This document shows positions 8,637 through 18,268 of a stretch of 64,000 nt of DNA, one piece after another (the first letter of the stretch is position 1; each line of letters opens with the position of its first letter). Both the position numbers and the translations under genes were made by a program. The notes below the pieces were generated by a model. That model worked only from the letters and a program-made list of their open reading frames with translations. It ran no database searches and had not been told where the DNA came from. The stretch lies in contig DATIYF010000003.1 in the NCBI GenBank assembly GCA_035517775.1, positions 9,955 to 73,954 on the forward strand. Direction: 5' to 3'. This stretch comes from DATIYF01 sp035517775. Its GTDB lineage: Bacteria > Acidobacteriota > Terriglobia > Terriglobales > Acidobacteriaceae.

Positions 8637-9143
8637 ATGAAACGGCTCCATGTGGCTCTGCTGATCTTGACCTTATGCTTCCCGTTCGCGTCGGTTGTGC
8701 GGGCGCAGTCGCCAACGGGCGTTCTTAGCGCGGAGCAGGTCAAGAAGGTCGCGCCCGGCGTGTACTTCTTCCGTGGTCAATCCGCGGGGGTGCAATTGCG
8801 CAATTCGGCCGGGTTCGCCGCCGAGGGCGGCAAACTGGTTCTCGCCGGGCTGGTAGATACCTCCGGCTATTCCAGCGATGTAGCGGCAAAGTATCAGGGC
8901 TTCCTCATCACGGAGGTGAAACTCGAGGTTGAGGGGACCGAACTGGCGCCAGGCGAGTATGGCTTTGGCTTCTCCAAAGAGGGCAAATTCCTGGTAATGG
9001 ATGTAGGCGCCGACGACCTGTTTACGGTGACCGCGCACCGCGATGAGAAACTTCACCGCCCTGTCCCCTTGCAGATTGTGAAGGAAGGAGACGGATACCA
9101 CTTGTATGCGGGGCGTCAGTGGGTCAGCCTGAAGGTGAAGTGA
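8637..9143 (+). CDS. Secreted protein of unknown function
   Basis: 168 residues. The ATG at 8637 has GGAGG nine bases upstream and starts a clear Sec signal peptide (KRLHVALLILTLCFPF, cleavage probably after VVRAQ). The mature part is beta-rich with many Gly and charged residues (VYFFRGQSAGVQLRNSAGF, LAPGEYGFGFS, YHLYAGRQWVSLKVK). I do not recognise a catalytic motif or a named domain. The style matches periplasmic proteins common in Acidobacteria. It diverges from ada across about 180 bp and has no same-strand partner downstream, so it is probably monocistronic. Confidence 0.75.
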   Translation: MKRLHVALLILTLCFPFASVVRAQSPTGVLSAEQVKKVAPGVYFFRGQSAGVQLRNSAGFAAEGGKLVLAGLVDTSGYSSDVAAKYQGFLITEVKLEVEGTELAPGEYGFGFSKEGKFLVMDVGADDLFTVTAHRDEKLHRPVPLQIVKEGDGYHLYAGRQWVSLKVK

Positions 9144-9198
9144 TGACGGGCTGGCAAGAATTTCGCCGCCCGGGAGATTGGCAAAGGGCAGCGGCGGC

Positions 9199-9855
9199 TC
9201 AGTGAGTGCGAGGCTGTAGCGGCCCGAGAACCGCTGAGATGCCGGCCCGGCGGTGCAATTCGCCGAGCAGTGCCTGGGCGGCGTTCTGGTAGGTTTTGGT
9301 GGGATCGGAAGGGTCGGCCCAGACGGCGTCGTAAACCAATTGGGCCGCGGCCTTCATATCCATGTGCAAGGCAGCTTCCAGCAGATCAATGCGGGCCCGC
9401 AGCTGGTCATAGCAACTTTGGCATACCGCCGCCGGCTCCATTCCGCCGGCGTGGCTTTGGATGCGGTTGCAGCAATAGCTCTCGGAGGCGTTGATTTGCA
9501 TGGCCTGGCCCGAGAGCTGGGACTTAAACTCGCGCAAAAAGCGCTCGCGCTCAGCCTCCAGCGCTGCCGCATCCACCGGTGCTTCGGCAGAGATTTCAGC
9601 GGCAGGAATGACCGCGACCGTGGGCGAAACACGCTCGGCGCTCTGGCACACGGGGCAGGCTGCGAGATCAGCAGCGTAATAGGTGCGGCACTTGGCGCAG
9701 GGCAGGCCATAGCCGGAATGCCTGGGCCCCAATTCCAGACCTGGAGCCGCTCCGCCCGGAAGCTTTTCCGCGCGTCCCAGGGGAGCGGCCGGATTCACTA
9801 CCGCCTGCGCGGGCCCGCCTGGCCGCGCTGCATTAGTTTCGGTTGGGTTCATCAT
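9199..9855 (-). CDS. Zinc-ribbon-like Cys-pair protein of unknown function
   Basis: 218 residues with a Pro/Ala-rich N-terminus (~1-48), then CAKC and CPVC about 12 residues apart, which resembles a rubredoxin-type zinc ribbon. An Ala/Glu-rich helical stretch follows, then a second Cys cluster (CCNR and CQSC about 22 residues apart). No enzyme motif is visible. Two adjacent ATG codons (9855, 9852) could be the start; only a weak GGGTT lies upstream, inside a 25-bp tandem repeat at 9856-9905. It is a lone gene between two plus-strand genes. The regular zinc-binding pattern argues for a real protein. Confidence 0.7.
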   Translation of the reverse strand: MMNPTETNAARPGGPAQAVVNPAAPLGRAEKLPGGAAPGLELGPRHSGYGLPCAKCRTYYAADLAACPVCQSAERVSPTVAVIPAAEISAEAPVDAAALEAERERFLREFKSQLSGQAMQINASESYCCNRIQSHAGGMEPAAVCQSCYDQLRARIDLLEAALHMDMKAAAQLVYDAVWADPSDPTKTYQNAAQALLGELHRRAGISAVLGPLQPRTH

Positions 9856-9905
9856 TTGTATGGGTAACCCGAGCTATGCCTTGTATGGGTAACCCGAGCT
9901 ATGCC
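9856..9905. repeat. Perfect 25-bp tandem duplication
   Basis: The 25-bp unit occurs twice without mismatch (9856-9880 and 9881-9905). Each unit contains the palindrome GGGTAACCC. The repeat directly abuts the start of the minus-strand gene ending at 9855, so it forms that gene's 5' region. Confidence 0.85.
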
Positions 9906-10119
9906 GTCCGCTTCCAGAAAATAAGCCTGGGCAAGCTCCATTCGCTAGGTTACGGAGGTGCAAGGAGTGCTTTTTTCATTACCTTTTCCCGAATTGGGAA
10001 CATCATGCTTTCAGGCCTAGAAATTGCGTTCGGTTTTAGAAGAAGGCAGGCGAAGGCCCGCGGCCGCCCTTGGGGGGTTGAAATGATATACTCGTGCTGA
10101 GTTTTGTGGAGGAAGTTGT

Positions 10120-10302
10120 ATGCTTGAAGGCCTGCTTCAACCAATGCATTTGCTGGTGATTTTTTTTATTGCTCTTCTGGTCTTTGGCCCGAAGAAGCTG
10201 CCGGAACTGGGCAAGGGCATTGGCGAGGGCATCCGCGCGCTTAAGGATGGGATGAAAGACCAACCTGAGGCTAAAGAGCCTAACCCTGAAGTCAAGAGCT
10301 AG
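10120..10302 (+). CDS. tatA: Twin-arginine translocase subunit TatA/E
   Basis: 60 residues. TatA forms the pore-like assembly of the Tat pathway, which exports folded proteins across the inner membrane. The N-terminus is a single transmembrane helix (MHLLVIFFIALLVF) followed by the FGPKKLPELGKGIGEGI hinge and amphipathic helix, the family hallmark, and a short charged tail. GTGGAGGAAG lies 6-10 nt before the ATG. TATACT about 30 nt upstream may be a -10. No tatB or tatC is adjacent, so it is either a detached tatA or the sole TatA. Confidence 0.93.
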   Translation: MLEGLLQPMHLLVIFFIALLVFGPKKLPELGKGIGEGIRALKDGMKDQPEAKEPNPEVKS

Positions 10303-10569
10303 TTTTCGCCGTTCCCGCCCGCAGCCGCTCCGCTTGCGTCCCGACAGCTGGACCGCCCAGGGCTGAGCCGCTCTCGAAGCGCTGGCTCAGGCTGGTGCGC
10401 CTTGCCGCCAGGCTAACAAACTGTGCATCGCCGTAAAGGGCGGGAGAATCCAAGTTTGAAGCGGGAACCCCGCCGGGATTGCCGCGTCCGAACATTCAGG
10501 CTCAGCATCCAGGATTGAGCAGGCAAAGGGCATCGGCTGTACGGGCAGTAACCGCCCCATAGGAAACCT

Positions 10570-13500
10570 ATGTGGATCGTCCGGCTGGCCTTGCGCCGGC
10601 CTTACACATTTGTAGTGCTTGCGCTGTTGCTCCTGATTCTGGGGCCGCTGGTTATTCTCCGCACGCCCACCGACATCTTTCCCAACATTGATATTCCGGT
10701 GGTCAGCATCATCTGGAACTACCAGGGCCTGGATGCGCAGGACATGTCTAACCGCATCGTCTTCGTGACTGAGCGCGCACTCACCACGCTGGTGGATAAC
10801 ATCGGGCACATCGAGTCGCAGTCTCTGAACGGCGTGGCCGTAGTCAAGGTCTTCTTTCAGCCCAATGCCGATATTGACAAGGCCATCGCGCAGGTTACGG
10901 CCATCTCCCAGACCCAGCTGCGGCAGCTTCCGCCGGGCACCACGCCGCCCCTCGTCATCACCTACACGGCCTCCAGCGTGCCCATCCTGCAGCTTTCGCT
11001 TTCGGGAGAGAAGCTTTCGGAGCAACAGCTGTTCGACTACGCCACGAATTTCATCCGCACGCGACTGATTACCGTGCCTGGCTGCGCCGTGCCCTGGCCC
11101 TATGGGGGCAAGCAGCGCCAGGTGCAGGTGGACCTGGATCCGGCGGCGCTGCAAGCGAAAGGCCTGTCGCCGATGGATGTGGTCAATGCCATCAGCGCGC
11201 AGAACCTGATTCTGCCCAGCGGCACCTCGAAGATCGGCTCGCTCGAATACCAGGTGAATATGAACGGCAGCCCGCAGACCATTGCGGAGCTGAACCGCCT
11301 GCCGATCAAAACAATTGGCAATACGACCATCTACATCCAGGACGTCGCCCACGTGCGCGACGGTTTTCCGCCGCAAACCAATATCGTGCGGGTGAACGGC
11401 CGCCGCGCCACGCTGATGACCATTCTCAAGGCCGGCAATGCCTCAACCCTGAGCGTGATCTCAGGCGTGAAAGACATGCTGCCGGAGATTCTGTCGTCTG
11501 TTCCCCCCGAACTGCACGTGCAGCCGCTGGCCGATCAGTCCATATTCGTGCGCGCTTCGATTGATGGGGTGGTGAAGGAAGCGACCATCGCCGCCTGCCT
11601 GACGGCGCTGATGATCCTGATCTTTCTGGGCAGCTGGCGCAGCACCATTATCATTGCCACGTCGATTCCGCTGGCCATCCTGACCTCCATCATTGTGCTC
11701 AGCGCGCTGGGCGAGACGATCAACATCATGACCCTGGGAGGCCTGGCCCTGGCGGTGGGCATCCTGGTAGATGACGCCACGGTCGAGATAGAGAACATCA
11801 ACCGCAATGCGGCCATGGGCAAGGAAATTCAGCACGCCATTCTCGATGGCGCGCAGCAGATCGCCGTTCCGGCCTTCGTTTCCACGCTCGCGATCTGCAT
11901 CGTGTTCGTGCCCATGTTCTTCCTCACCGGCGTGGCCAAGTATCTGTTTGTGCCGCTGGCCGAGGCCGTGGTTTTCGCCATGCTGGCGTCTTATCTTCTG
12001 TCGCGGACCCTGGTCCCGACCCTGGCCAAGTATCTTCTGCGCGGCCACGAGGAAGACGCGGCGCTTATCGCGAAGAGCAGCCGGAACCCCTTCGTCCGCA
12101 TGCAGGCGCGCTTTGAAGCAGGCTTCGAACGCTTCCGCGAACGCTACCACCGCTGGCTGCAGGGCTGCCTGCACCACCGCAAGGCTTTCCTGTGGGGATT
12201 CTTCGGCGCTTGCGTGCTCTCCTGTGTTGTGCTGGTTCCCTGGCTGGGCGAGGACTTTTTTCCCTCCGTGGACGCCGGCCAGTTCAAGCTGCACATTCGC
12301 GCCCGCGCCGGCACGCGCATTGAAGAGACGGCGCGCATTTGCGACCTGGTGGAAGGCTCCATCCGCCAGCAGATTCCGCGGAGAGAGATCGCCAGCATCA
12401 TTGACAATATTGGCCTGCCCTACAGCGGCATCAATCTTTCGTACAGCAACTCCGCGCCGGTGGGGCCGGCTGACGCCGATATCATGGTCAGCCTGGCGCC
12501 CCGGCATCGCCCCACGGCGGATTACATTCATGATCTGCGCCTGCGGCTGCCGCGGGAATTTCCCGGCGTGGAGTTTTCTTTTCTGCCCGCCGATATCGTG
12601 AGCCAGATTCTGAACTTCGGTCTGCCTGCGCCCATTGATATTCAAGTGGCAGGCTATAACCTCGAAGGCAACCGCGACTTCGCCGATAACCTGATGCGGC
12701 AGATTCGCCGCGTCCCCGGCACCGTGGACCTGCACATTCAGCAGCCCTTCGACGAACCCTATCTCAATATTGATGTGGACCGCACCAAGGCGCAGCAGGT
12801 GGGATTCTCCCAACGCGATGTGGCCACCAACCTGCTGGTTTCTCTAAGCGGCAGTTTCCAGACCACGCCGGAGTTCTGGCTCAATCCTCAGACGGGCGTG
12901 AGTTATTCCATCGCCACGCAGACTCCGCAATACCGCGTGAATTCTCTGCAGGACCTGGAAAATATCCCGGTTAGCGGCGAGAGCGGAGCACACCCCGAAA
13001 TTCTGGCCGATCTGGCTTCCATACAGCGCGGCACCGGCATGGCCGCAGTTTCGCACTACAACATTCAGCCGCTGATTGATATTTACGGATCGGTGCAAGG
13101 GCGCGATCTGGGCGGCGTGTCATCGGATATCAACCGGGTGATTGCGCAAGCGCGCAACCAGCTGCCACGCGGCTCGCAGCTTCACGTGCGGGGACAGATC
13201 GAGACCATGGTTTCTTCTTATACAGGCTTGCTGAGCGGCCTGTTCTTTTCGATTCTGCTGGTGTACCTGCTGATCGTGGTCAACTTCCAGTCGTGGCTCG
13301 ATCCCTTTATCATCATTTCGGCGCTGCCGGCGGCCTTGACGGGCATCGTGTGGATTCTGTTCGTCACCCACACCACTATCAGCGTGCCCGCGCTGATCGG
13401 CTCTATCATGTGCATGGGGGTGGCCACCGCCAACAGCATCCTGGTGGTCAGCTTTGCCAAAGAACAGATGGCGGAGGGCAAAGACGCGCTGGCGGCCGCG

Positions 13501-13740
13501 CAGCAGGCCGGTTTTACGCGCTTCCGCCCGGTGCTGATGACCGCCCTTGCCATGATTATCGGCATGGTGCCGATGGCACTGGGGCTGGGCGAAGGGGGCG
13601 AGCAGAATGCCCCGCTGGGCCGCGCCGTGATCGGCGGGCTGCTTTTTGCCACGGTCGCGACCCTGTTTTTTGTGCCAGTATTCTTCAGCCTGCTGCACGG
13701 AATGCGAAAGACGGCGGCGGAGAAGGAGGCGCGCCACTAG
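10570..13740 (+). CDS. RND efflux transporter, inner-membrane pump (AcrB/MexB-like)
   Basis: 1056 residues, normal for HAE-type RND pumps. It opens with a short cytoplasmic end and TM1 (FVVLALLLLILGPLVI) followed by PTDIFPNIDIPVVSI. There are two large periplasmic loops and two TM bundles. The TM4 proton-relay aspartates are present in GILVDDATVEIENI; EFMEK-type or other unrelated motifs are absent. It uses the proton gradient to expel small molecules through a tripartite channel. AGGA lies about 6 nt before the ATG. It is first in an operon with an adaptor 24 bp downstream and an outer-membrane factor. The substrate cannot be told; no dedicated regulator is adjacent. Confidence 0.95.
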   Translation: MWIVRLALRRPYTFVVLALLLLILGPLVILRTPTDIFPNIDIPVVSIIWNYQGLDAQDMSNRIVFVTERALTTLVDNIGHIESQSLNGVAVVKVFFQPNADIDKAIAQVTAISQTQLRQLPPGTTPPLVITYTASSVPILQLSLSGEKLSEQQLFDYATNFIRTRLITVPGCAVPWPYGGKQRQVQVDLDPAALQAKGLSPMDVVNAISAQNLILPSGTSKIGSLEYQVNMNGSPQTIAELNRLPIKTIGNTTIYIQDVAHVRDGFPPQTNIVRVNGRRATLMTILKAGNASTLSVISGVKDMLPEILSSVPPELHVQPLADQSIFVRASIDGVVKEATIAACLTALMILIFLGSWRSTIIIATSIPLAILTSIIVLSALGETINIMTLGGLALAVGILVDDATVEIENINRNAAMGKEIQHAILDGAQQIAVPAFVSTLAICIVFVPMFFLTGVAKYLFVPLAEAVVFAMLASYLLSRTLVPTLAKYLLRGHEEDAALIAKSSRNPFVRMQARFEAGFERFRERYHRWLQGCLHHRKAFLWGFFGACVLSCVVLVPWLGEDFFPSVDAGQFKLHIRARAGTRIEETARICDLVEGSIRQQIPRREIASIIDNIGLPYSGINLSYSNSAPVGPADADIMVSLAPRHRPTADYIHDLRLRLPREFPGVEFSFLPADIVSQILNFGLPAPIDIQVAGYNLEGNRDFADNLMRQIRRVPGTVDLHIQQPFDEPYLNIDVDRTKAQQVGFSQRDVATNLLVSLSGSFQTTPEFWLNPQTGVSYSIATQTPQYRVNSLQDLENIPVSGESGAHPEILADLASIQRGTGMAAVSHYNIQPLIDIYGSVQGRDLGGVSSDINRVIAQARNQLPRGSQLHVRGQIETMVSSYTGLLSGLFFSILLVYLLIVVNFQSWLDPFIIISALPAALTGIVWILFVTHTTISVPALIGSIMCMGVATANSILVVSFAKEQMAEGKDALAAAQQAGFTRFRPVLMTALAMIIGMVPMALGLGEGGEQNAPLGRAVIGGLLFATVATLFFVPVFFSLLHGMRKTAAEKEARH

Positions 13741-13764
13741 ACCTTGGCTTAGCGGCCGGCGCAT

Positions 13765-14973
13765 ATGAAAACGGAACAGGACTTTCGGGAAGGCACTACG
13801 GCCCCGGCCCCGGAGCCGCAACCGGCACGCCGCCGGGGGCGCTGGCTGCTGGCGCTGCTTGCCTTCGTGGCCGTCGTAGTGGTGGTCATCGCCGGCATCC
13901 TGCCGCGCATTCAGGCCCGAAACACTCTCGCCCGCGAAACCGCCGAGATGGCCATTCCCACGGTCTCGGTCGTTGAGCCGCAACGTACGGCGCCATCGCA
14001 GGAGCTGGTTCTACCCGCGAACGTGCAGGCCTACATGGATGCTCCGATCTACGCCCGCACCAGTGGATATCTCAAACGCTGGTATGCGGATATCGGTACG
14101 CACGTGAAGGCCGGCCAGCTTCTGGCGGAAATTGAAACTCCTGAAGTGGATGAGCAGCTTCGCCAGGCGCGCGCCGACCTCGCCACCGCACAAGCCAACC
14201 TCAATCTCGCGAAGATCACCGCCGACCGCTATGCCGGCCTGCTCAAGAGCGACTCCGTCTCGAAGCAGGATGCTGATAACGCCGCAGGCGACTACGCCGC
14301 CAAGAAAGCCAGTTTGCAATCGGCCGAGGCCAACGTGAGCCGGCTGCAGCAGATGGAATCCTTCAGCCGCATTTATGCGCCCTTCAGCGGCGTAATCAGC
14401 GCCCGCAACACTGATATCGGCGCGCTGATTGATTCCGGCAGCAGCGGCGGCACCCGCACCGAGCTGTTTCACATCGTTCAGCCCGATAAATTGCGCGTGT
14501 ACGTGAATGTTCCCGAAGCTTATTCGCAGGCGGCGAAGCCCGGCATGAGCGCCGATTTGACTTTGGACGAATTCCCCGGCCGCCACTTCCAGGGCACTCT
14601 GGTGCGCACCGCCAACGCCATTGATGCCTCCACCCGCACCTTGCTGGTTGAGATCGAAGTCAACAACCCGACCGGGACTCTGCTGGCGGGCGCTTATGCG
14701 CAGGTGCATCTCAAGCTGCCCACGCCTGCCACCTCTTTCATCCTGCCGGTGAACGCGCTGATTTTTCGCCGTGAAGGCCTGCGCGTGGCCGTGGTTCCCG
14801 ATGGCCATCATGTTCAGCTGAGACCCATTACCATGGGGCGCGATTTCGGAACCGAGGTAGAAGTGGCGGCCGGCCTCGAACCAAACGATCAGGTGATCGT
14901 GAATCCTCCGGATTCGATCGGCTCGGGGGAAGAGGTCCGCGTCACCACCCAGCAGACCAAAGGACTGCACTAG
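13765..14973 (+). CDS. RND periplasmic adaptor (membrane fusion protein)
   Basis: 402 residues. An N-terminal membrane anchor (LLALLAFVAVVVVVIAGIL, residues ~29-50) is followed by a lipoyl/barrel-sandwich half (YLKRWYADIGTHVKAGQLLAEIETPEVDEQL), a coiled-coil hairpin (~120-190), the second lipoyl half (IYAPFSGVISARNTDIGALI) and beta-barrel and proximal domains. It joins the pump to the TolC-like channel in the periplasm. The anchor is a transmembrane helix rather than a lipobox. It sits 24 bp after the pump gene, and its TAG stop overlaps the next gene's GTG by one base, so translation is probably coupled. Confidence 0.93.
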   Translation: MKTEQDFREGTTAPAPEPQPARRRGRWLLALLAFVAVVVVVIAGILPRIQARNTLARETAEMAIPTVSVVEPQRTAPSQELVLPANVQAYMDAPIYARTSGYLKRWYADIGTHVKAGQLLAEIETPEVDEQLRQARADLATAQANLNLAKITADRYAGLLKSDSVSKQDADNAAGDYAAKKASLQSAEANVSRLQQMESFSRIYAPFSGVISARNTDIGALIDSGSSGGTRTELFHIVQPDKLRVYVNVPEAYSQAAKPGMSADLTLDEFPGRHFQGTLVRTANAIDASTRTLLVEIEVNNPTGTLLAGAYAQVHLKLPTPATSFILPVNALIFRREGLRVAVVPDGHHVQLRPITMGRDFGTEVEVAAGLEPNDQVIVNPPDSIGSGEEVRVTTQQTKGLH

Positions 14974-16502
14974 TGATGGGCGGCATGGCACCAGATGCCT
15001 CGCGAGAGCGGAGCACTCCCTCCCTGGCCTTCCGAGCAGCGCAGCGGCGAGGAATCTGCCTTTGGCTCTTTGCTTTGCTGTTGCTCTGTGCCGCCTGCTC
15101 CGTCGGTCCGCGCTACTCACGGCCCTCCGCTCCCATTCCGCCCGCGTATAAAGAAACGCCCGAGAACTGGAAGCTGGCCCAGCCCGCCGACCAGGCGCTC
15201 AAGGGGAACTGGTGGGAGATTTACCAAGACCCGCAACTAAACGCGCTGGAAGAAAAGATCGCGGTCTCGAACCAGAGCCTGAAGGCGGCGCAGGAGCAAT
15301 TTCTGCAGGCGCGCGCCATCGTGGGCGAGAACCGCTCGCAGTATTACCCGACCGCGACTGTTGGCGCCTCAGCCTCGCGCAACCGGCTATCGAAGAATCG
15401 CCCGCTGCTCGGGGCCACCACCGACTACACCGATCTGAATCTGCCGGTGGACGTATCGTATGAATTTGATGTCTGGGGACGCGTGCGGCGCAGCGTCGAA
15501 GCCGCCCGCGCGCAGGAGCAGGCCACGGCCTCTGACGTGCAATCGCTCAGCCTGAGCCTGCACGCCGAGCTGGCTATGGATTATTTCTCCGCCCGCGCGC
15601 TCGATGCGGAGACGGAACTGCTCCACTCCACGGTGAAGGCCTATGAAAAGGCCCTGCAGCTCACCGAAAACCGCTTCCGTGGCGGCGTCGCGTCGCAAGT
15701 GGATGTCACCCAGGCCGAGACGCAACTCGAAACCACGCGCGCGCAGGCGCTTGACCTGGGAGTTCAGCGCGCGCAATACGAACATGCGATTGCTGTATTG
15801 ACCGGCGAGCCGGCTTCCGCTTTCACTTTGCCGCCTGCGCCGCTGAAAGCCGCTCCGCCCGTCATTCCACCCGGGTTGCCCGCGCAACTGCTCGAGCGCC
15901 GTCCGGATATTGCCTCGAGCGAGCGCCTCATCGCCGCCGCCAATGCCCAGATCGGCATCGCTCGCGCCGCCTATTTTCCCTCGCTCACTCTCAATGCCAG
16001 TGGAGGCTTCGAAGGCACCACCATCTCCAACTGGCTGACCGGCCCCAGCGGATTCGCCGCCGCCGGACTGTCGGCTGTCGAGCTGGCCTTCGATGGCGGC
16101 CGCCGCCGCGCCGTCTCCGACCAGGCCCGCGCCGCATACCATCAGGCGGTCGCCAACTATCGCGGCGACGTGCTCACCGCTTTTCAGGAAGTGGAGGACA
16201 ATCTCGCGGCCCTGCGCATCTTGGAGCAGGAAGCCAGCACGCAGGATGCGGCCGTGCGCGCCGCCGAGCATTCTTTGTCGCTCTCGAATAATCGCTATCG
16301 TGGAGGCGTGGCCAATTATCTTGAAGTCATCACCGCACAAAGCGCCGCACTCTCGGATGAGCGCGCGGCGGTGCAGATCTCGGGCCGCCGCATGGTGGAT
16401 AGCGTCCTGCTGATCAAGGCGCTGGGCGGGGGCTGGGCTATCTCAAGCCTGCCTACCACTACACAGAATGCGCCGGGTAAGGCGTCGCCGACCGGGCAGT
16501 AG
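14973..16502 (+). CDS. RND outer-membrane factor, NodT/TolC family lipoprotein
   Basis: 509 residues. After a ~28-residue N-terminal extension comes a lipoprotein signal with lipobox LCAAC-S, then the family opening VGPRYSRPSAPIPPAYKE. Two repeats of the TolC fold follow (NRFRGGVASQVDVTQAETQ and NRYRGGVANYLEVITAQS mark the equivalent helices). It provides the outer-membrane exit duct for the pump. GTG 14973 overlaps the adaptor stop; ATG 14976 is equally possible, and the basic extension (RAAQRRG) may instead be the n-region of the signal. Third and last gene of the efflux operon. Confidence 0.93.
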   Translation: MMGGMAPDASRERSTPSLAFRAAQRRGICLWLFALLLLCAACSVGPRYSRPSAPIPPAYKETPENWKLAQPADQALKGNWWEIYQDPQLNALEEKIAVSNQSLKAAQEQFLQARAIVGENRSQYYPTATVGASASRNRLSKNRPLLGATTDYTDLNLPVDVSYEFDVWGRVRRSVEAARAQEQATASDVQSLSLSLHAELAMDYFSARALDAETELLHSTVKAYEKALQLTENRFRGGVASQVDVTQAETQLETTRAQALDLGVQRAQYEHAIAVLTGEPASAFTLPPAPLKAAPPVIPPGLPAQLLERRPDIASSERLIAAANAQIGIARAAYFPSLTLNASGGFEGTTISNWLTGPSGFAAAGLSAVELAFDGGRRRAVSDQARAAYHQAVANYRGDVLTAFQEVEDNLAALRILEQEASTQDAAVRAAEHSLSLSNNRYRGGVANYLEVITAQSAALSDERAAVQISGRRMVDSVLLIKALGGGWAISSLPTTTQNAPGKASPTGQ

Positions 16503-16537
16503 CACTCCCTCCGCGTTCTCGGTGGTTAGGCCGGGCC

Positions 16538-18025
16538 TTATTGAATCCCGCCCAGGCAGAGATACTTCACTTCCAGAAATTCCTCCAGGCCGTACTTCGA
16601 GCCTTCGCGGCCCAGGCCGGATTCTTTCACGCCGCCGAACGGCGCTACCTCGGTAGAGATCATTCCGGTGTTGATGCCCACCATGCCGTACTCCAGGGCC
16701 TCGGCCACACGCCAGACGCGGGCGATGTCGCGGCCGTAGAAGTAGGCGGCCAGGCCGAATTCGGTATCGTTGGCCAGCGCGATGGCATCGGCCTCGGTCT
16801 TGAAGCGGAACAGCGGCGCCACCGGGCCGAAGGTTTCCTCGCGGGCGATCAGCATGGCCGGAGTCACCTCGGTCAGAATCGTGGGTTCAAAGAATCTGCC
16901 GCCGAGTTTGTGCCGCCGGCCGCCCAGCAGCACCTTAGCGCCCTTGGCCTGCGCGTCACGGATGTGGATTTCCACTTTCTCTACCGCATTGTTATCAATC
17001 AGCGGGCCTTGCGATGACCCCGGCTCCAACCCGGAAGAAACCTTCAGCCCTTGTACGGCCGCGGCCAGTTTCCGGGCAAAGGCGTCATACACGGAATCCT
17101 GCACCAGGAGCCGGTTGGCGCATACGCAGGTCTGGCCGGTGTTGCGGTACTTGGAGGCGATGGCGCCCTCTACGGCGGCGTCAAGGTCGGCATCGTCGAA
17201 CACAATGAAGGGCGCATTGCCGCCCAGCTCAAGCGATATTTTCTTTACTGTACCCGCGCACTGTTGCATCAGGACTTTGCCGACCTCGGTGGAGCCGGTG
17301 AACGAAAGCTTGCGCACAATGGGATTCGCCGTCAGCTCGCCGCCGATTTCGCGCGCCGCGCCGGTAATTACATTCAGCACGCCTTTGGGCACACCGGCCC
17401 GCTCGGCCAGCTCAGCGAGCGCCAAAGCGGAAAACGGGGTCTGCGAGGCCGGCTTCAAGACCACAGTGCATCCCGCGGCCAGGGCCGGCGCTGCCTTGCG
17501 GGTGATCATTGCCAGGGGGAAGTTCCACGGCGTGATGCAGGCCACCACGCCGACCGCCTGCTTGATGACCACAATTCGCTTATCGGGCTGATGCTGCGGA
17601 ATGGTATCGCCATAAGCGCGCTTGGCCTCTTCGCCAAACCACTCGAGAAAGCTTGCCGCATAGGCCACTTCGCCGCGCGATTCCGCGAGCGGTTTGCCCT
17701 GCTCGAGCGTCATCAGCTTGGCCAGATCGGTCTGGTTGGCGATCATCAGGTCGAACCAGCGCCGCAGCACCGCGCCCCGCTCCTTGGCGGTTTTGGCTCT
17801 CCAGGCGGGAAGCGCGCGAGCGGCGGCTTCAATGGCACGGCGGGTCTCGGCCGCGCCCAGCTTGGGCACTCGTCCGATGATTTCCCCAGTGGCCGGATTA
17901 TCCACCTCGATGGCGCCTTCGCTCCCAACCCATTCGCCGTCAATGTAAGCGGCCTGATGAAAAAGATGGCGATCTTCGAGAAGGTTTTCGACTGAAGCTG
18001 GAGCTTGGGTCAACGTTTGGTGCAT
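16538..18025 (-). CDS. gabD: NAD(P)-dependent succinate-semialdehyde dehydrogenase (GabD-like aldehyde dehydrogenase)
   Basis: 495 residues, full-length ALDH. The catalytic cysteine is in NTGQTCVCANRL and the general-base glutamate in LELGGNAPFIVFDDADLD. The Rossmann/substrate region ITPWNFPLAMITRK and the closing EVAPFGGVKESGLGREG are characteristic of the GabD/SSADH branch. It would oxidise succinate semialdehyde to succinate, linking GABA or related catabolism to the TCA cycle; other aldehydes are possible. AGGAGA lies 5 nt before the ATG. No gabT neighbour is visible, so it is a stand-alone gene converging on the efflux operon. Confidence 0.9.
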   Translation of the reverse strand: MHQTLTQAPASVENLLEDRHLFHQAAYIDGEWVGSEGAIEVDNPATGEIIGRVPKLGAAETRRAIEAAARALPAWRAKTAKERGAVLRRWFDLMIANQTDLAKLMTLEQGKPLAESRGEVAYAASFLEWFGEEAKRAYGDTIPQHQPDKRIVVIKQAVGVVACITPWNFPLAMITRKAAPALAAGCTVVLKPASQTPFSALALAELAERAGVPKGVLNVITGAAREIGGELTANPIVRKLSFTGSTEVGKVLMQQCAGTVKKISLELGGNAPFIVFDDADLDAAVEGAIASKYRNTGQTCVCANRLLVQDSVYDAFARKLAAAVQGLKVSSGLEPGSSQGPLIDNNAVEKVEIHIRDAQAKGAKVLLGGRRHKLGGRFFEPTILTEVTPAMLIAREETFGPVAPLFRFKTEADAIALANDTEFGLAAYFYGRDIARVWRVAEALEYGMVGINTGMISTEVAPFGGVKESGLGREGSKYGLEEFLEVKYLCLGGIQ

Positions 18026-18168
18026 CTCGTCTCCTGGCCGCCGGCGCTCCGGCGCCGCCAGGCTTCATCGTATCACCGATCAACCTTGCTAGAAATCCGT
18101 AGAGTCGCTGCTGGCGGGGGCATCGCGGACCGACGAATCGGGAACTGAAGTTTTAACCGGATATTAAC

Positions 18169-18197
18169 TTGACCCTGCCAAAGGCCGCGCCGATCAT
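18169..18197 (+). promoter_or_regulatory. Possible sigma70-like promoter for the phytase-like gene
   Basis: TTGACC (18169-18174), 17 bp, then GATCAT (18192-18197). The -35 is good and the -10 is weak. It lies about 70 bp before the ATG at 18269. Confidence 0.3.
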
Positions 18198-18268
18198 GGG
18201 TTCTCCTCGCTAAACCCAGACGTAAAAACCAGGAACTTCGTTTCTATCTCCCAGGAGGCATTTTGCAC

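Noticed and set aside
11461..12813. Minus-strand 450-codon frame inside the RND pump gene
   Set aside because: It lies wholly within a certain gene and is rich in Arg/Gln/His in the pattern expected of an antisense shadow.
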